Shown in pieces: positions 1 through 8,440 of a stretch of DNA of 48,191 bases. Each line of letters starts with the position of its first letter. The first letter of the stretch is position 1. Source of the DNA: Alphaproteobacteria bacterium (GTDB lineage: Bacteria; Pseudomonadota; Alphaproteobacteria; Rickettsiales; Rickettsiaceae). The stretch covers positions 1 to 48,191 of the forward strand of contig JABDAD010000001.1 of assembly GCA_013289335.1 (NCBI GenBank), written 5' to 3'. The notes under the pieces were generated by a model. It was not told the DNA's origin. It worked only from the letters and a program-made list of their open reading frames with translations, and searched no databases. The translations under genes and the position numbers were made by a program.

Positions 1-1065
1 TGGTTGACTAACTATATTGAAAGTGTCATTTCATGTTACTTATGGAAACCTATAACTTCGGCAACCACAGCTTTCGAATATAAAAAATTATTAATAGAAT
101 ATGCTGATAAAACAGGCGCTCCCAAAAATTTTGTACAATTTCAATTGCATGATTTTTCATTGAGAGGAATGTCTAGTTTACAGGATTCTGCATTGAACGG
201 TGCAGCTCATTTAACTTCTTTTGTTGCTACTGATTCTGTCCCTGCTATTGATTTAGTAGAAGATTATTATGAGGCTAATGTAGAGGAAGAGCTCATTGGA
301 TGTTCTGTTCCTGCTACAGAACATTCAGTAATGTGTATGGGGACACAAGAAGGTGAAATTGCTACTTTTCGCAGATTAATGAATGAACTTTATCCTAAAG
401 GAATTGTCTCAATTGTATCTGATACTTGGGATTTTTGGAAAGTTGTTGTGGAATATATGGTAGAACTCAAACATGACATTTTAAAACGAGATGGAAAAGT
501 GGTAATCAGGCCAGATAGTGGTGATCCTATTAAAATTGTAGTTGGTGATCCTGATGCCAAGAAAGGAAGTCCAGAATACAAAGGAGCAATTGAATGTTTA
601 TGGGATGTGTTTGGTGGCACAGTAACAAAAAAAGGTTACAAAATGCTAGATTCGCATATTGGATTAATATATGGAGATTCAATTACTCTTGAACGAGCTG
701 ATAAAATTTTAAATGGTCTTGAGTCTAAGGGGTTTTGTTCAGGAAATATAGTGTTTGGTGTAGGGTCGTATACTTATCAATATGTAACTCGAGATAATTA
801 TGGCTTTGCTATTAAGGCAACAAGCGGTATCGTAGACGGAAAGCGTAGAGAAATTTTCAAAAATCCAAAAACAGATTCAGGCGCTAAAAAATCAGCACAA
901 GGACTTTTACGAGTTGAAAGACAAGATGGTAAGCTTATCTTATTGGACCGACAAACAGAAGAGCAGGAAGCACAAGGACTTTTACAAGAAGTTTTTTTGA
1001 ATGGAAAAATTATAAAACAAGTTTCATTTTCGGAGATAAGGCGCAGGATTGATGAGGAATTATAG
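1..1065 (+). CDS. nadV: Nicotinamide phosphoribosyltransferase (NAMPT/NadV), 5' end cut by window
   Basis: The enzyme converts nicotinamide and PRPP to NMN, the first step of one-enzyme NAD salvage in the cytoplasm. The visible 355 codons align from memory with the C-terminal three quarters of animal NAMPT. WLTNYIES matches WLTNWIET; LHDFSLRGMSS, the ATDSV motif, VPATEHS (catalytic His loop) and IRPDSGDP (phosphoribosyl-binding Arg/Asp) follow in family order. The end FLNGKIIKQVSFSEIRR matches the family C-terminus. The frame is open through base 1, so the true start lies upstream; the TTG at base 4 is internal. A tRNA-Arg follows 60 bp downstream. Family assignment is firm; nicotinamide rather than nicotinate use is inferred from the NAMPT-type sequence. 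Confidence 0.93.
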   Translation, partial: WLTNYIESVISCYLWKPITSATTAFEYKKLLIEYADKTGAPKNFVQFQLHDFSLRGMSSLQDSALNGAAHLTSFVATDSVPAIDLVEDYYEANVEEELIGCSVPATEHSVMCMGTQEGEIATFRRLMNELYPKGIVSIVSDTWDFWKVVVEYMVELKHDILKRDGKVVIRPDSGDPIKIVVGDPDAKKGSPEYKGAIECLWDVFGGTVTKKGYKMLDSHIGLIYGDSITLERADKILNGLESKGFCSGNIVFGVGSYTYQYVTRDNYGFAIKATSGIVDGKRREIFKNPKTDSGAKKSAQGLLRVERQDGKLILLDRQTEEQEAQGLLQEVFLNGKIIKQVSFSEIRRRIDEEL

Positions 1066-1124
1066 AATGCGTCAATTTCTTCGTTGGAAAAAGTTGTACA
1101 ATAATTATAATAATTTTGTATTAT

Positions 1125-1201
1125 GGAGCCGTAGCTCAGTAGGATAGAGCGAGTGATTCCTAATCACTAGGTCGGAGGTTCGAATCCTCTCGGTTCCACC
1201 A
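1125..1201 (+). tRNA. tRNA-Arg (anticodon CCT)
   Basis: A full cloverleaf can be drawn. The acceptor GGAGCCG pairs with CGGTTCC (one G-U), the D arm is GCTC/GAGC, the anticodon stem is AGTGA/TCACT with loop TTCCTAA, and the T arm is GGAGG-TTCGAAT-CCTCT. Discriminator A and an encoded CCA follow. The loop gives anticodon CCT, which reads AGG arginine codons. The gene lies between nadV and the BON lipoprotein gene. Confidence 0.95.
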
Positions 1202-1222
1202 GATTTATAAGGAGATATAATA

Positions 1223-1876
1223 ATGAAAAATATATTATTAATATTGATAGTTTCGTGTACTCTCACTGCTTGTTTGCCAGCTATTTTTTCTGCTGCATCA
1301 GCTACGACTATTGCTACAGCAAAAGATAGAACATTTGGAAATACAATAGATGATATCACAATTTCAGCTCGGATAAGAAAAGATTTTATTGCCAAAGGTT
1401 TTAAAAAACTTTACACGAAAATCACGGTTGAAGTTATTGAAGGTAGAGTTTTATTAACAGGAGAAGTAGAATCAGAAGAAAATATTATTTCAGCTATTGA
1501 TATAGCATGGTCAGTCTATGGTGTAAAAGAAGTGATAAATGAGCTTAAAATTAGTGAAAATAGTAATAAATTTGACACAGCTCAGTATACAAAGGATACA
1601 TGGATAACAAGTCGTATTAAGGCATCTACATTTTTCAAGAGAGATATTAAATTTGTTAACTACACAGTAGTTACAATGAGAAATATTGTTTATCTTTTTG
1701 GTATAGCTCGGACAAGCGAAGAACTTTCAAAAGTTATAGAAATAGCATCTACGATAGCGGGTGTAGAAAAAGTAGTTTGTTATGTTAATTTGAGGCAAGA
1801 ACTAGCTCCAAAAATTGATAATCAATTTGATATTGTGGAACCAAAAGACACTCTCGTTGATGATCCAAAATCGTAA
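1223..1876 (+). CDS. BON-domain outer-membrane lipoprotein (DolP/OsmY-like)
   Basis: This 217-residue protein is probably anchored in the outer membrane and faces the periplasm. It opens with a lipoprotein signal: MKN, a hydrophobic run, then lipobox LTAC with acylated Cys17. Two BON domains follow, about residues 45-110 (DDITISARIRKDF, VEVIEGRVLLTGEVESEE) and 118-192 (TWITSRIKASTFF, VVTMRNIVYLFGIARTSEE). BON domains bind phospholipid surfaces, and DolP-type proteins support envelope integrity. AAGGAGAT lies just upstream of the ATG, a strong ribosome site that fixes the start. pgsA begins 11 bp after its stop, suggesting a shared envelope-related transcript. The domain call is secure; the specific role is by family analogy. 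Confidence 0.85.
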   Translation: MKNILLILIVSCTLTACLPAIFSAASATTIATAKDRTFGNTIDDITISARIRKDFIAKGFKKLYTKITVEVIEGRVLLTGEVESEENIISAIDIAWSVYGVKEVINELKISENSNKFDTAQYTKDTWITSRIKASTFFKRDIKFVNYTVVTMRNIVYLFGIARTSEELSKVIEIASTIAGVEKVVCYVNLRQELAPKIDNQFDIVEPKDTLVDDPKS

Positions 1877-1887
1877 TAAGAGTTTTT

Positions 1888-2430
1888 ATGCCTAGATTTA
1901 TACCCAATCTTTTGACTATCTACAGAATTTTGTCAATACCAGTAATTATTTGTACTTTCTATTTTGAGGATAAGAAATTTGCCCACATATTAGGAGCGTT
2001 TCTTTTCTTGCTTGCGAGCATATCGGACTTTTTTGATGGATTTCTCGCACGTAAATACAATGTACAAAGTAATTTTGGAAGAATTTTAGATCCCATAGCA
2101 GATAAGATATTGGTTTCATGTATTATGTTAACATTAATCAAATTTGACAAAGTTAATCTATTTCCTTGTATATTAATTATTTCAAGAGAATTTATTGTTA
2201 GTGGTCTCAGAGAATATTTAGCTGGAACACTTAAAATTCCAGTATCACAACTTGCAAAATTTAAAACTACAATACAGTTAATTACCCTTTTTATTATTAT
2301 TTTAGGCACAAAGGGAAGTGGGATAAACGGTTTCGATGAGCTCGGAGCCATTATGCTATGGATTTCAGCCATTATTACAGTTTACACAGGGTATTTTTAT
2401 GTTTCATTCTCGATAAAACATTCAAAGTAG
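1888..2430 (+). CDS. pgsA: CDP-diacylglycerol--glycerol-3-phosphate 3-phosphatidyltransferase
   Basis: The enzyme makes phosphatidylglycerophosphate from CDP-diacylglycerol and glycerol-3-phosphate in the inner membrane, the committed step to phosphatidylglycerol and cardiolipin. The CDP-alcohol phosphotransferase signature DG-x2-AR-x8-G-x3-D-x3-D is present near residues 50-72 (DGFLAR, then G, then DPIAD). The start PRFIPNLLTIYRILSIP is typical of PgsA, and several hydrophobic segments fit a six-helix membrane enzyme. The length of 180 residues is normal. The ATG lies 11 bp after the BON lipoprotein gene, so the two are probably co-transcribed. Phosphatidylserine synthase, the main alternative within the superfamily, has a different N-terminus. 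Confidence 0.92.
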   Translation: MPRFIPNLLTIYRILSIPVIICTFYFEDKKFAHILGAFLFLLASISDFFDGFLARKYNVQSNFGRILDPIADKILVSCIMLTLIKFDKVNLFPCILIISREFIVSGLREYLAGTLKIPVSQLAKFKTTIQLITLFIIILGTKGSGINGFDELGAIMLWISAIITVYTGYFYVSFSIKHSK

Positions 2431-2613
2431 GACTCCAGTCTCTGTTATTATTTCTGATTTACTATGGCTAAAGTGTTTTAATCCACATCTCATACTTGCC
2501 TCTTAACAAAGTATCAGTGCCTAGGTAATCCTACGATCTAGTGACGTTTAGCTATATCTGGATTTTACATAAATACTGTATATAGTGGTTATTACATAAA
2601 AATTCGAAAGAAA

Positions 2614-4848
2614 GTGACTAATAAGAATATCAAAGAGAATATTGAAAACGTGGATTTTGTTGATGTACTTGGCGAAAAATATCTTGCCTACGCTTTATCT
2701 ACAATTATGTCCAGATCTCTTCCAGATGTTAGAGACGGGTTAAAGCCTGTCCACAGAAGACTTTTATATGCAATGTTGCAACTTAAATTAAGACCAGATG
2801 AAAGTTTTAAGAAATGTGCAAGAATTGTAGGTGATGTTATAGGTAAGTATCATCCACATGGAGATAGTGCTGTTTATGAAACTTTGGTACGTCTTGTCCA
2901 AAATTTTTCTCTTAGATACCCACTAATTGATGGGCAAGGAAATTTTGGTTCTATAGATGGAGATAACGCCGCTGCAATGCGTTATACAGAATCGAAATTA
3001 ACACCCATAGCAATCAAATTAATGGAGGATATTGACAAGGGCACAATATCATTTAATCCTACATATGATGATTCAGATACTGAACCTGCTCTAATGCCAG
3101 CTGGTTTTCCAAATATACTCACTAATGGCGCAGAAGGTATAGCAGTTGGTATGGCAACAAGTATACCACCTCATAATCTTGAAGAGTTATGCAATGCTTG
3201 TTCATATCTTATAGATAGAAGGGATGCAACTATTCTTGAACTATTAGAATTTGTTGAGGGGCCAGATTTCCCCACTGGAGCAATCGTAGTAGCGACAAAA
3301 TCTAATATTGTTTCTGCATATGAAACTGGAAGAGGAAGTTTAAGAATTCGGGCTAGATGGGAAGTAGAACAACTAACTCATGGATTATACCAAATTATTA
3401 TTACAGAAATTCCATTTCAAGTCCAAAAATCAAAGTTAATAGAACAGATTGCAAATTTACTGAAAGATAAGAAATTTCCTTTTATCAGCAATATTAGAGA
3501 TGAATCTGCAGAAGAAATTCGTATTGTTATAGAACCAAGAAATCGTTCTTGTGATCCAAGCATTGTTATGGAAACTTTATTTAAATTAACAGAGCTTGAA
3601 ACTAGGTTTAACTATAATTTGAATGTTCTTAATAGCAAAGGCCTTCCAGAAGTCATGAATCTTAAAGAAATTCTTGAAGAATTTATTGAGCACAGGTTCT
3701 TGATTGTAATGAAACGCTCTCTATTTGACAAAAATAAAATAGATTCAAGGCTTGAAATTTTGGACGGCCTTATGGTTGTGTATCTTAATATTGATGAAAT
3801 AATAAAAATTATTCGAGATGAAGATGAACCAAAAATTGTACTTATGCAGAGATTTTCTCTTACAGATAACCAAGCTGAGGCAATTTTAAATACTAGGCTT
3901 AGGTCTTTAAGAAAACTAGAAGAAGAGTCCATTATATCAGAATATAAAGGTCTAACTAAGAGGAAAAAAGAACTTTGTGAAATTTTAGAAAATAACAACA
4001 AATGTTGGCAACTAGTAAAAAAAGAAATTGAGGAAATTTCAAGACAATTTGGTAAACATACTGTTCTTGGGGCAAGAAGAACCAGTATTATTGAAGCAGA
4101 AGCTAAGGAAGTTGACATAAATGTAGAAGCATTTGTTGAGAAAGAACAAGTAACAATTATATGTTCAAAACAAGGATGGATAAGGGTAATAAAAGGAGCT
4201 ATTGATGATATTTCTCAACTAAAATTTAAAGAAGGCGACGAGTTTTGGATTTCGCTTGCTGCATATACAACAGATTATTTAATAATTCCTACAAAAATGG
4301 GCAAATTTTATACTATATTTGTAGATAATATTAGTAAAGGGAAGGGGCATGGAGATCCTCTTCGTATGATGTTTGATTTAGCAAATGATGATGAGATTCT
4401 CTCAATCTTTGCTTATAATCCCACCAAGTATTTGTTAATGGCAAGTAGCTCTGGCAAGGGTTTCACTGTTCAGCAATCAGATGTTTATGCACAAACAAAG
4501 CTGGGGAAGCAAATAATGAATTTGCCAGATAAAGAATATTGCATTAAAGTTCTTGAAATAAATGACAATGTCGAAATGGTTGCATGTGTTAGTTCAACCA
4601 GAAAGCTTTTGATATTTGAGCTTACTGAAATACCTACTTTGAAAAAAGGACAAGGTGTAACATTAATAAAAGTCAAAGATGGAAAGCTTCAAGATATTCA
4701 GCTTTTTTCTAGAGCATCAGGTTTTATATGGAGCAATGGAAAAGATATTAAGGAGCAGATGAATTTTACTGCATGGCTTGGAAAAAGAGCTAGTACGGGT
4801 AAGCCTCCACCTCTTGGGTTTTTAAAATCAAATTATTTTGGGAATTAA
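2614..4848 (+). CDS. parC: DNA topoisomerase IV subunit A
   Basis: This is the DNA-breaking subunit of the type IIA enzyme that decatenates daughter chromosomes with ParE, which is not in this window. The N-terminal half has the winged-helix breakage domain with catalytic Tyr124 in [11 protein letters not shown]. The quinolone-determining loop [16 protein letters not shown] carries Ser85 and Glu89, the residues of drug-sensitive enzymes. At 744 residues with a short C-terminal region, and without an obvious GyrA-box (QRRGGKG), ParC is favoured over GyrA. The start is GTG, with GAAAG a few bases upstream; no upstream ATG keeps the frame. The pntAB gene starts one base after the stop. Confidence 0.92.
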   Translation: MTNKNIKENIENVDFVDVLGEKYLAYALSTIMSRSLPDVRDGLKPVHRRLLYAMLQLKLRPDESFKKCARIVGDVIGKYHPHGDSAVYETLVRLVQNFSLRYPLIDGQGNFGSIDGDNAAAMRYTESKLTPIAIKLMEDIDKGTISFNPTYDDSDTEPALMPAGFPNILTNGAEGIAVGMATSIPPHNLEELCNACSYLIDRRDATILELLEFVEGPDFPTGAIVVATKSNIVSAYETGRGSLRIRARWEVEQLTHGLYQIIITEIPFQVQKSKLIEQIANLLKDKKFPFISNIRDESAEEIRIVIEPRNRSCDPSIVMETLFKLTELETRFNYNLNVLNSKGLPEVMNLKEILEEFIEHRFLIVMKRSLFDKNKIDSRLEILDGLMVVYLNIDEIIKIIRDEDEPKIVLMQRFSLTDNQAEAILNTRLRSLRKLEEESIISEYKGLTKRKKELCEILENNNKCWQLVKKEIEEISRQFGKHTVLGARRTSIIEAEAKEVDINVEAFVEKEQVTIICSKQGWIRVIKGAIDDISQLKFKEGDEFWISLAAYTTDYLIIPTKMGKFYTIFVDNISKGKGHGDPLRMMFDLANDDEILSIFAYNPTKYLLMASSSGKGFTVQQSDVYAQTKLGKQIMNLPDKEYCIKVLEINDNVEMVACVSSTRKLLIFELTEIPTLKKGQGVTLIKVKDGKLQDIQLFSRASGFIWSNGKDIKEQMNFTAWLGKRASTGKPPPLGFLKSNYFGN

Positions 4849-4849
4849 T

Positions 4850-5260
4850 ATGAATAGTGAACATCATGTTTTAGCTAGGAAAGCAGCTGAGTTAAGTGAA
4901 GCGGCAACTAAATTATCTAATAAATTGAATGCGCTAGCATCAGTAGCTACGGAGCATGTTCAAGCAGATTCAGGGCATTTTGTACAACTGTTAACAGTAT
5001 TTTTGCTATCGTGTTTTGTTGGTTATTATGTTGTTTGGAGGGTAACACCAGCGCTACATGCTCCGTTAATGTCTGTTACAAATGCAATATCAGGAATAAT
5101 TATTATAGGAGCTCTAATGGTAACGGGTTTTGAAGAGGCGGGAATAGCTACTTTTCTTGGAGTGGTTGGGGTTTTCCTTGCCAGTATTAATATATTTGGA
5201 GGATTCATTGTGACTCGTAGAATGCTCAAAATGTTTGATGCTAAGCACATAAAAAAATAA
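4850..5260 (+). CDS. pntAB: NAD(P) transhydrogenase subunit alpha part 2
   Basis: This small membrane subunit of the proton-translocating transhydrogenase helps couple hydride transfer from NADH to NADP with proton influx. The protein has a soluble N-terminus of about 45 residues and then three or four hydrophobic helices ([53 protein letters not shown]). [12 protein letters not shown] is a strongly conserved family signature. The ATG at 4850, one base after the parC stop, gives the usual length; an in-frame TTG at 4838 would overlap parC. pntB follows after 9 bp. The NAD-binding alpha part 1 (PntAA) is not beside it, so it must be encoded elsewhere or before the window. Confidence 0.93.
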   Translation: MNSEHHVLARKAAELSEAATKLSNKLNALASVATEHVQADSGHFVQLLTVFLLSCFVGYYVVWRVTPALHAPLMSVTNAISGIIIIGALMVTGFEEAGIATFLGVVGVFLASINIFGGFIVTRRMLKMFDAKHIKK

Positions 5261-5269
5261 AGTAATATT

Positions 5270-6658
5270 ATGCAGTTAATTTCAGGATATATTTTTCTAT
5301 TCTCAGCGATAAGTTTTATTTATGCATTAAGGGGACTTTCATCGCATAAAGATGCAAAAAGAGGAAATATAATTGGTATTTTGGGAATGGTGCTAGCTAT
5401 AATAGCATGTGTGTGTAATCCGCATTTTCATAATAAGTTGCTAATAGTGATATCTTTGTTATTAGGTGGTAGTGTTGGAAGTATTATTGCTCTTAAAATA
5501 CCTATGACTGCAATGCCTCAATTAGTAGCAGGATTTCATTCATTAGTAGGACTTGTTGCTGTTTTTGTATCTTATGCTTCATTTTTAATTCCAGAAGCAT
5601 TCGGGATAGGTTTTAGGGAATCTGTACCAGAAGCAAACTTGATCGAAATTTCATTTGGATCATCTATCGGGGCAATAACTTTTACTGGCTCTATTATTGC
5701 TTTCATGAAACTTCAAGGTTTGATGCCATCAAAAATTATAAAGCTTAAGGGCCATCAATATCTTAGCATATTACTTCTTATCTTAACAATAATATCTATC
5801 TATATATTTGTAAAATCTCAGAATTCTATCATGTTCAATATATTAATTTTATTGTCATTAACAATTGGGGTTATGCTAATTATTCCAGTCGGTGGAGCAG
5901 ATATGCCGGTGATTGTTTCAATGTTGAATTCATATTCTGGATGGGCGGCTGCAGGTATAGGATTTACTCTGTCTAACAATTTACTTATCATTACTGGTGC
6001 TTTAGTAGGAGCTAGTGGTACTATATTAAGTTATATAATGTGTAAAGCGATGAATAGATCAATAGTAAAAGTTATTTTTGGGGCTTTTATGACGCATAAT
6101 ACATTAACATCAAATGTTACAACAGACGAAAGATCAATCAATACAAGTTCAGCAGAAGATGCTGCGTTTATGTTACAAAATTCTTCAAATGTTATAATTG
6201 TTCCTGGATATGGTATGGCAGTGGCACAAGCTCAGCATTCCGTAAAAGAATTAACAAATATCTTGAGCGCAAAGGGAATTGAAGTTCGTTTTGCAATTCA
6301 TCCAGTGGCTGGAAGAATGCCAGGTCATATGAATGTACTTTTAGCTGAAGCGAATATTTCGTACGAACAAGTTTTTGAATTAGAAGATATAAATCGTGAT
6401 TTTGTTTCTACAGATATAGTAATTGTTATTGGAGCAAATGATGTTACAAACCCAGCGGCTAAAAATGATAAATCTAGTCCAATTTATGGGATGCCAATTT
6501 TAGAAGTTGAGAATGCAAAAACTGTTTTCTTTATAAAAAGATCTATGGCAGCTGGGTATGCTGGTATTGAGAATGAGCTTTTTTATAGACCTAATACTTT
6601 GATGATTTTTGGGGATGCAAAGAAAGTCATCGACGATATCATCAAAACTTTTGCATAG
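5270..6658 (+). CDS. pntB: NAD(P) transhydrogenase subunit beta
   Basis: PntB binds NADP(H) and forms most of the proton channel of the transhydrogenase, supplying NADPH at the expense of proton-motive force. The first ~270 residues contain about eight hydrophobic helices, including HSLVGLVAVFV and the stretch IPVGGADMPVIVSMLNSYSGWAAAG (given here in parts: GGADMPVIVS, LNSYSGWAA). The C-terminal NADP-binding domain has VPGYGMAVAQAQ, HPVAGRMPGHMNVLLAEA, IGANDVTNPAA and the end MIFGDAKK. The length of 462 residues is typical. It is co-directional with pntAB and ends 8 bp before the convergent ffh gene, with no room for a separate terminator. Confidence 0.96.
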   Translation: MQLISGYIFLFSAISFIYALRGLSSHKDAKRGNIIGILGMVLAIIACVCNPHFHNKLLIVISLLLGGSVGSIIALKIPMTAMPQLVAGFHSLVGLVAVFVSYASFLIPEAFGIGFRESVPEANLIEISFGSSIGAITFTGSIIAFMKLQGLMPSKIIKLKGHQYLSILLLILTIISIYIFVKSQNSIMFNILILLSLTIGVMLIIPVGGADMPVIVSMLNSYSGWAAAGIGFTLSNNLLIITGALVGASGTILSYIMCKAMNRSIVKVIFGAFMTHNTLTSNVTTDERSINTSSAEDAAFMLQNSSNVIIVPGYGMAVAQAQHSVKELTNILSAKGIEVRFAIHPVAGRMPGHMNVLLAEANISYEQVFELEDINRDFVSTDIVIVIGANDVTNPAAKNDKSSPIYGMPILEVENAKTVFFIKRSMAAGYAGIENELFYRPNTLMIFGDAKKVIDDIIKTFA

Positions 6659-6666
6659 ATAAAGAC

Positions 6667-8013
6667 TCAGATAAATCTATTCTTCATTGATCTCATCAAA
6701 GACTTGGGATCCATATTTTTTGTTTTCTTTATAAAGCTAGATATTTGCAAAAATTGCTTCAATAATCTGTTTATTTCCGAAACTTCTACTCCTGCTCCTG
6801 CAGCTATTCTTCTTTTTCTTGAAGCATTTAGTAACTCAGGTTTTTTCCTCTCTAATTTCGTCATGGAGCTTATTATAGCGCATTGTCTTTTTATTGGTCT
6901 ATCAGTAATTTTGTCTTGGTTTATATTTTGTGTTAATTTTCCTATTCCAGGCAACATAGATAGAATTGAACTCATCCCACCTATTTTTTGTATATTTTTT
7001 AGCTGGCTAGAGTAATCATTCAGATCAAATTTCCCTGATTGCATGCGCTTTGCAATTTTTTCCATTTCATCGTGATCTGTTGCCTCTATAGCTTTTTCTA
7101 CTAATGAGACTATATCTCCCATTCCTAGAATCCTTGATGCGATTCTATCAGGAGCAAATACTTCTAAAGCATCAAGCTTCTCACCAATTCCCATAAATTT
7201 TATAGGGGCATTTGTTACATGTTTAACGCTCAGTGCGGCGCCACCTCTATTATCACCGTCTATTCGTGTTAAGATGACACCTGTAATGCCTACTGTCTCA
7301 TTAAATTCTTTTGCGACATTTACAGCATCTTGACCAGTCAAACTATCAACAACAAGCAAAGTTTCAGAAGGATTAATGAATTGTTTTGTATCAATTAATT
7401 CTTGAATCAATGTTTTATCAATGTGTAGCCTACCTGCACTATCATATATAATAATATCATAAGCTGCTGTTTTGGAGGTGTTAGCAGACCTTTTTAATAT
7501 TTCAGACACAGATTCATTTTGTACGATTGGTAAAGAATCTACACTGATTTTTTCACCTAAAATAAGCAACTGCTCTTTTGCTGCAGGCCTATACACATCT
7601 AGCGAGACAAGAAGGACTCTTTTTTTCTGATTTTTAAGATATAAAGCAAGTTTAGCTGAAGATGTGGTCTTTCCACTTCCTTGAAGACCTACCATTAGTA
7701 TTTTGACAGGAGGCTTGTTTTTTAAATTTAACGCCATTTCTTCATCAGAAGATTTGAGAAAATTTACTAATTCATCATTTATGATTTTTATAATCATTTG
7801 GCCTGGATTAATAGATTTTACTACACCCTGACCTATGGCTTTTTCCTTAACATTTTGAATAAAATCTTTAATTACTTGGATTGAAACATCAGCTTCAAGC
7901 AAAGCTATTCTTATTTCTCTCATTGACTCATCAAAATGAGTCTCTGTGATGGTGCCTTTGCTCTTTAATTTGTCAAAAATTTTTGTGAGATTATTTGTTA
8001 AACTTTGGAACAT
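6667..8013 (-). CDS. ffh: Signal recognition particle protein Ffh
   Basis: Ffh is the SRP54 GTPase that, with 4.5S RNA, binds signal sequences of nascent membrane proteins and delivers ribosomes to FtsY. The N domain is followed by G1 GLQGSGKTT (residues 109-117), the DVYRPAA loop, G3 DSAGR (191-195) and G4 TRIDGD (249-254, with Arg for the usual Lys). The M domain carries RILGMGD and the RNA-binding helix RKRRIAAGAGVEVSEINRLLKQF (shown in parts). The length of 448 residues is normal. No 4.5S RNA gene was recognised nearby. The gene converges tail-to-tail with pntB. Confidence 0.96.
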   Translation of the reverse strand: MFQSLTNNLTKIFDKLKSKGTITETHFDESMREIRIALLEADVSIQVIKDFIQNVKEKAIGQGVVKSINPGQMIIKIINDELVNFLKSSDEEMALNLKNKPPVKILMVGLQGSGKTTSSAKLALYLKNQKKRVLLVSLDVYRPAAKEQLLILGEKISVDSLPIVQNESVSEILKRSANTSKTAAYDIIIYDSAGRLHIDKTLIQELIDTKQFINPSETLLVVDSLTGQDAVNVAKEFNETVGITGVILTRIDGDNRGGAALSVKHVTNAPIKFMGIGEKLDALEVFAPDRIASRILGMGDIVSLVEKAIEATDHDEMEKIAKRMQSGKFDLNDYSSQLKNIQKIGGMSSILSMLPGIGKLTQNINQDKITDRPIKRQCAIISSMTKLERKKPELLNASRKRRIAAGAGVEVSEINRLLKQFLQISSFIKKTKNMDPKSLMRSMKNRFI

Positions 8014-8047
8014 AATTTTTCTACTAGAAATTATAATTTATCAAGCT

Positions 8048-8431
8048 ATGATACGCAGGGTTGTAAACAGTATATGTATGACTGAAATCTGTAACGTTAT
8101 AAATGAATTAATCTGTAATAATAAGAATGTTGCTAGAAAAGTCAAACATACAGAATCATTGCCATTACTTTGTTACTATGAAATTGCAGAGAATGAGAGT
8201 GAGAATCTTAAGCAAAAGACAGTAATGTTAACTAAATATTTTAATGATATTCGTATTGGTTTGCTAAATAATGAATTCAGAGAAAATGAGCTTCTAAATT
8301 TAATATGGTGTGTTGATAGTCCTGTATTGAAATTAAAGAACAGAACATTAAGAAATTTAATGAAAGAGGTAAAGGAGAGAGCAGAAGCTGAGCTCGACAG
8401 AATTCGGGAGCTTGAAATTTTTAGAGTATAA
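8048..8431 (+). CDS. Hypothetical protein, small helical
   Basis: No family was recognised. From the ATG at 8048 the product is about 127 residues, mostly predicted helix, with a charged C-terminus (KEVKERAEAELDRIRELEIF). A further in-frame ATG at 8078 would give 117 residues. The frame is open back to 7946, but that would overlap the start of the divergent ffh gene and add an unlikely hydrophobic leader, so a start within 8048-8078 is preferred. The gene lies between divergent ffh and convergent recJ, 9 bp from the recJ stop. Dense codon use and a conserved-looking position suggest a real gene, but no function can be given. Confidence 0.6.
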   Translation: MIRRVVNSICMTEICNVINELICNNKNVARKVKHTESLPLLCYYEIAENESENLKQKTVMLTKYFNDIRIGLLNNEFRENELLNLIWCVDSPVLKLKNRTLRNLMKEVKERAEAELDRIRELEIFRV

Positions 8432-8440
8432 GCATATAAA

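Noticed and set aside
7946..8047. Upstream extension of the hypothetical gene at 8048
   Set aside because: It would overlap the first codons of ffh on the other strand and adds an atypical hydrophobic leader with no ribosome site.
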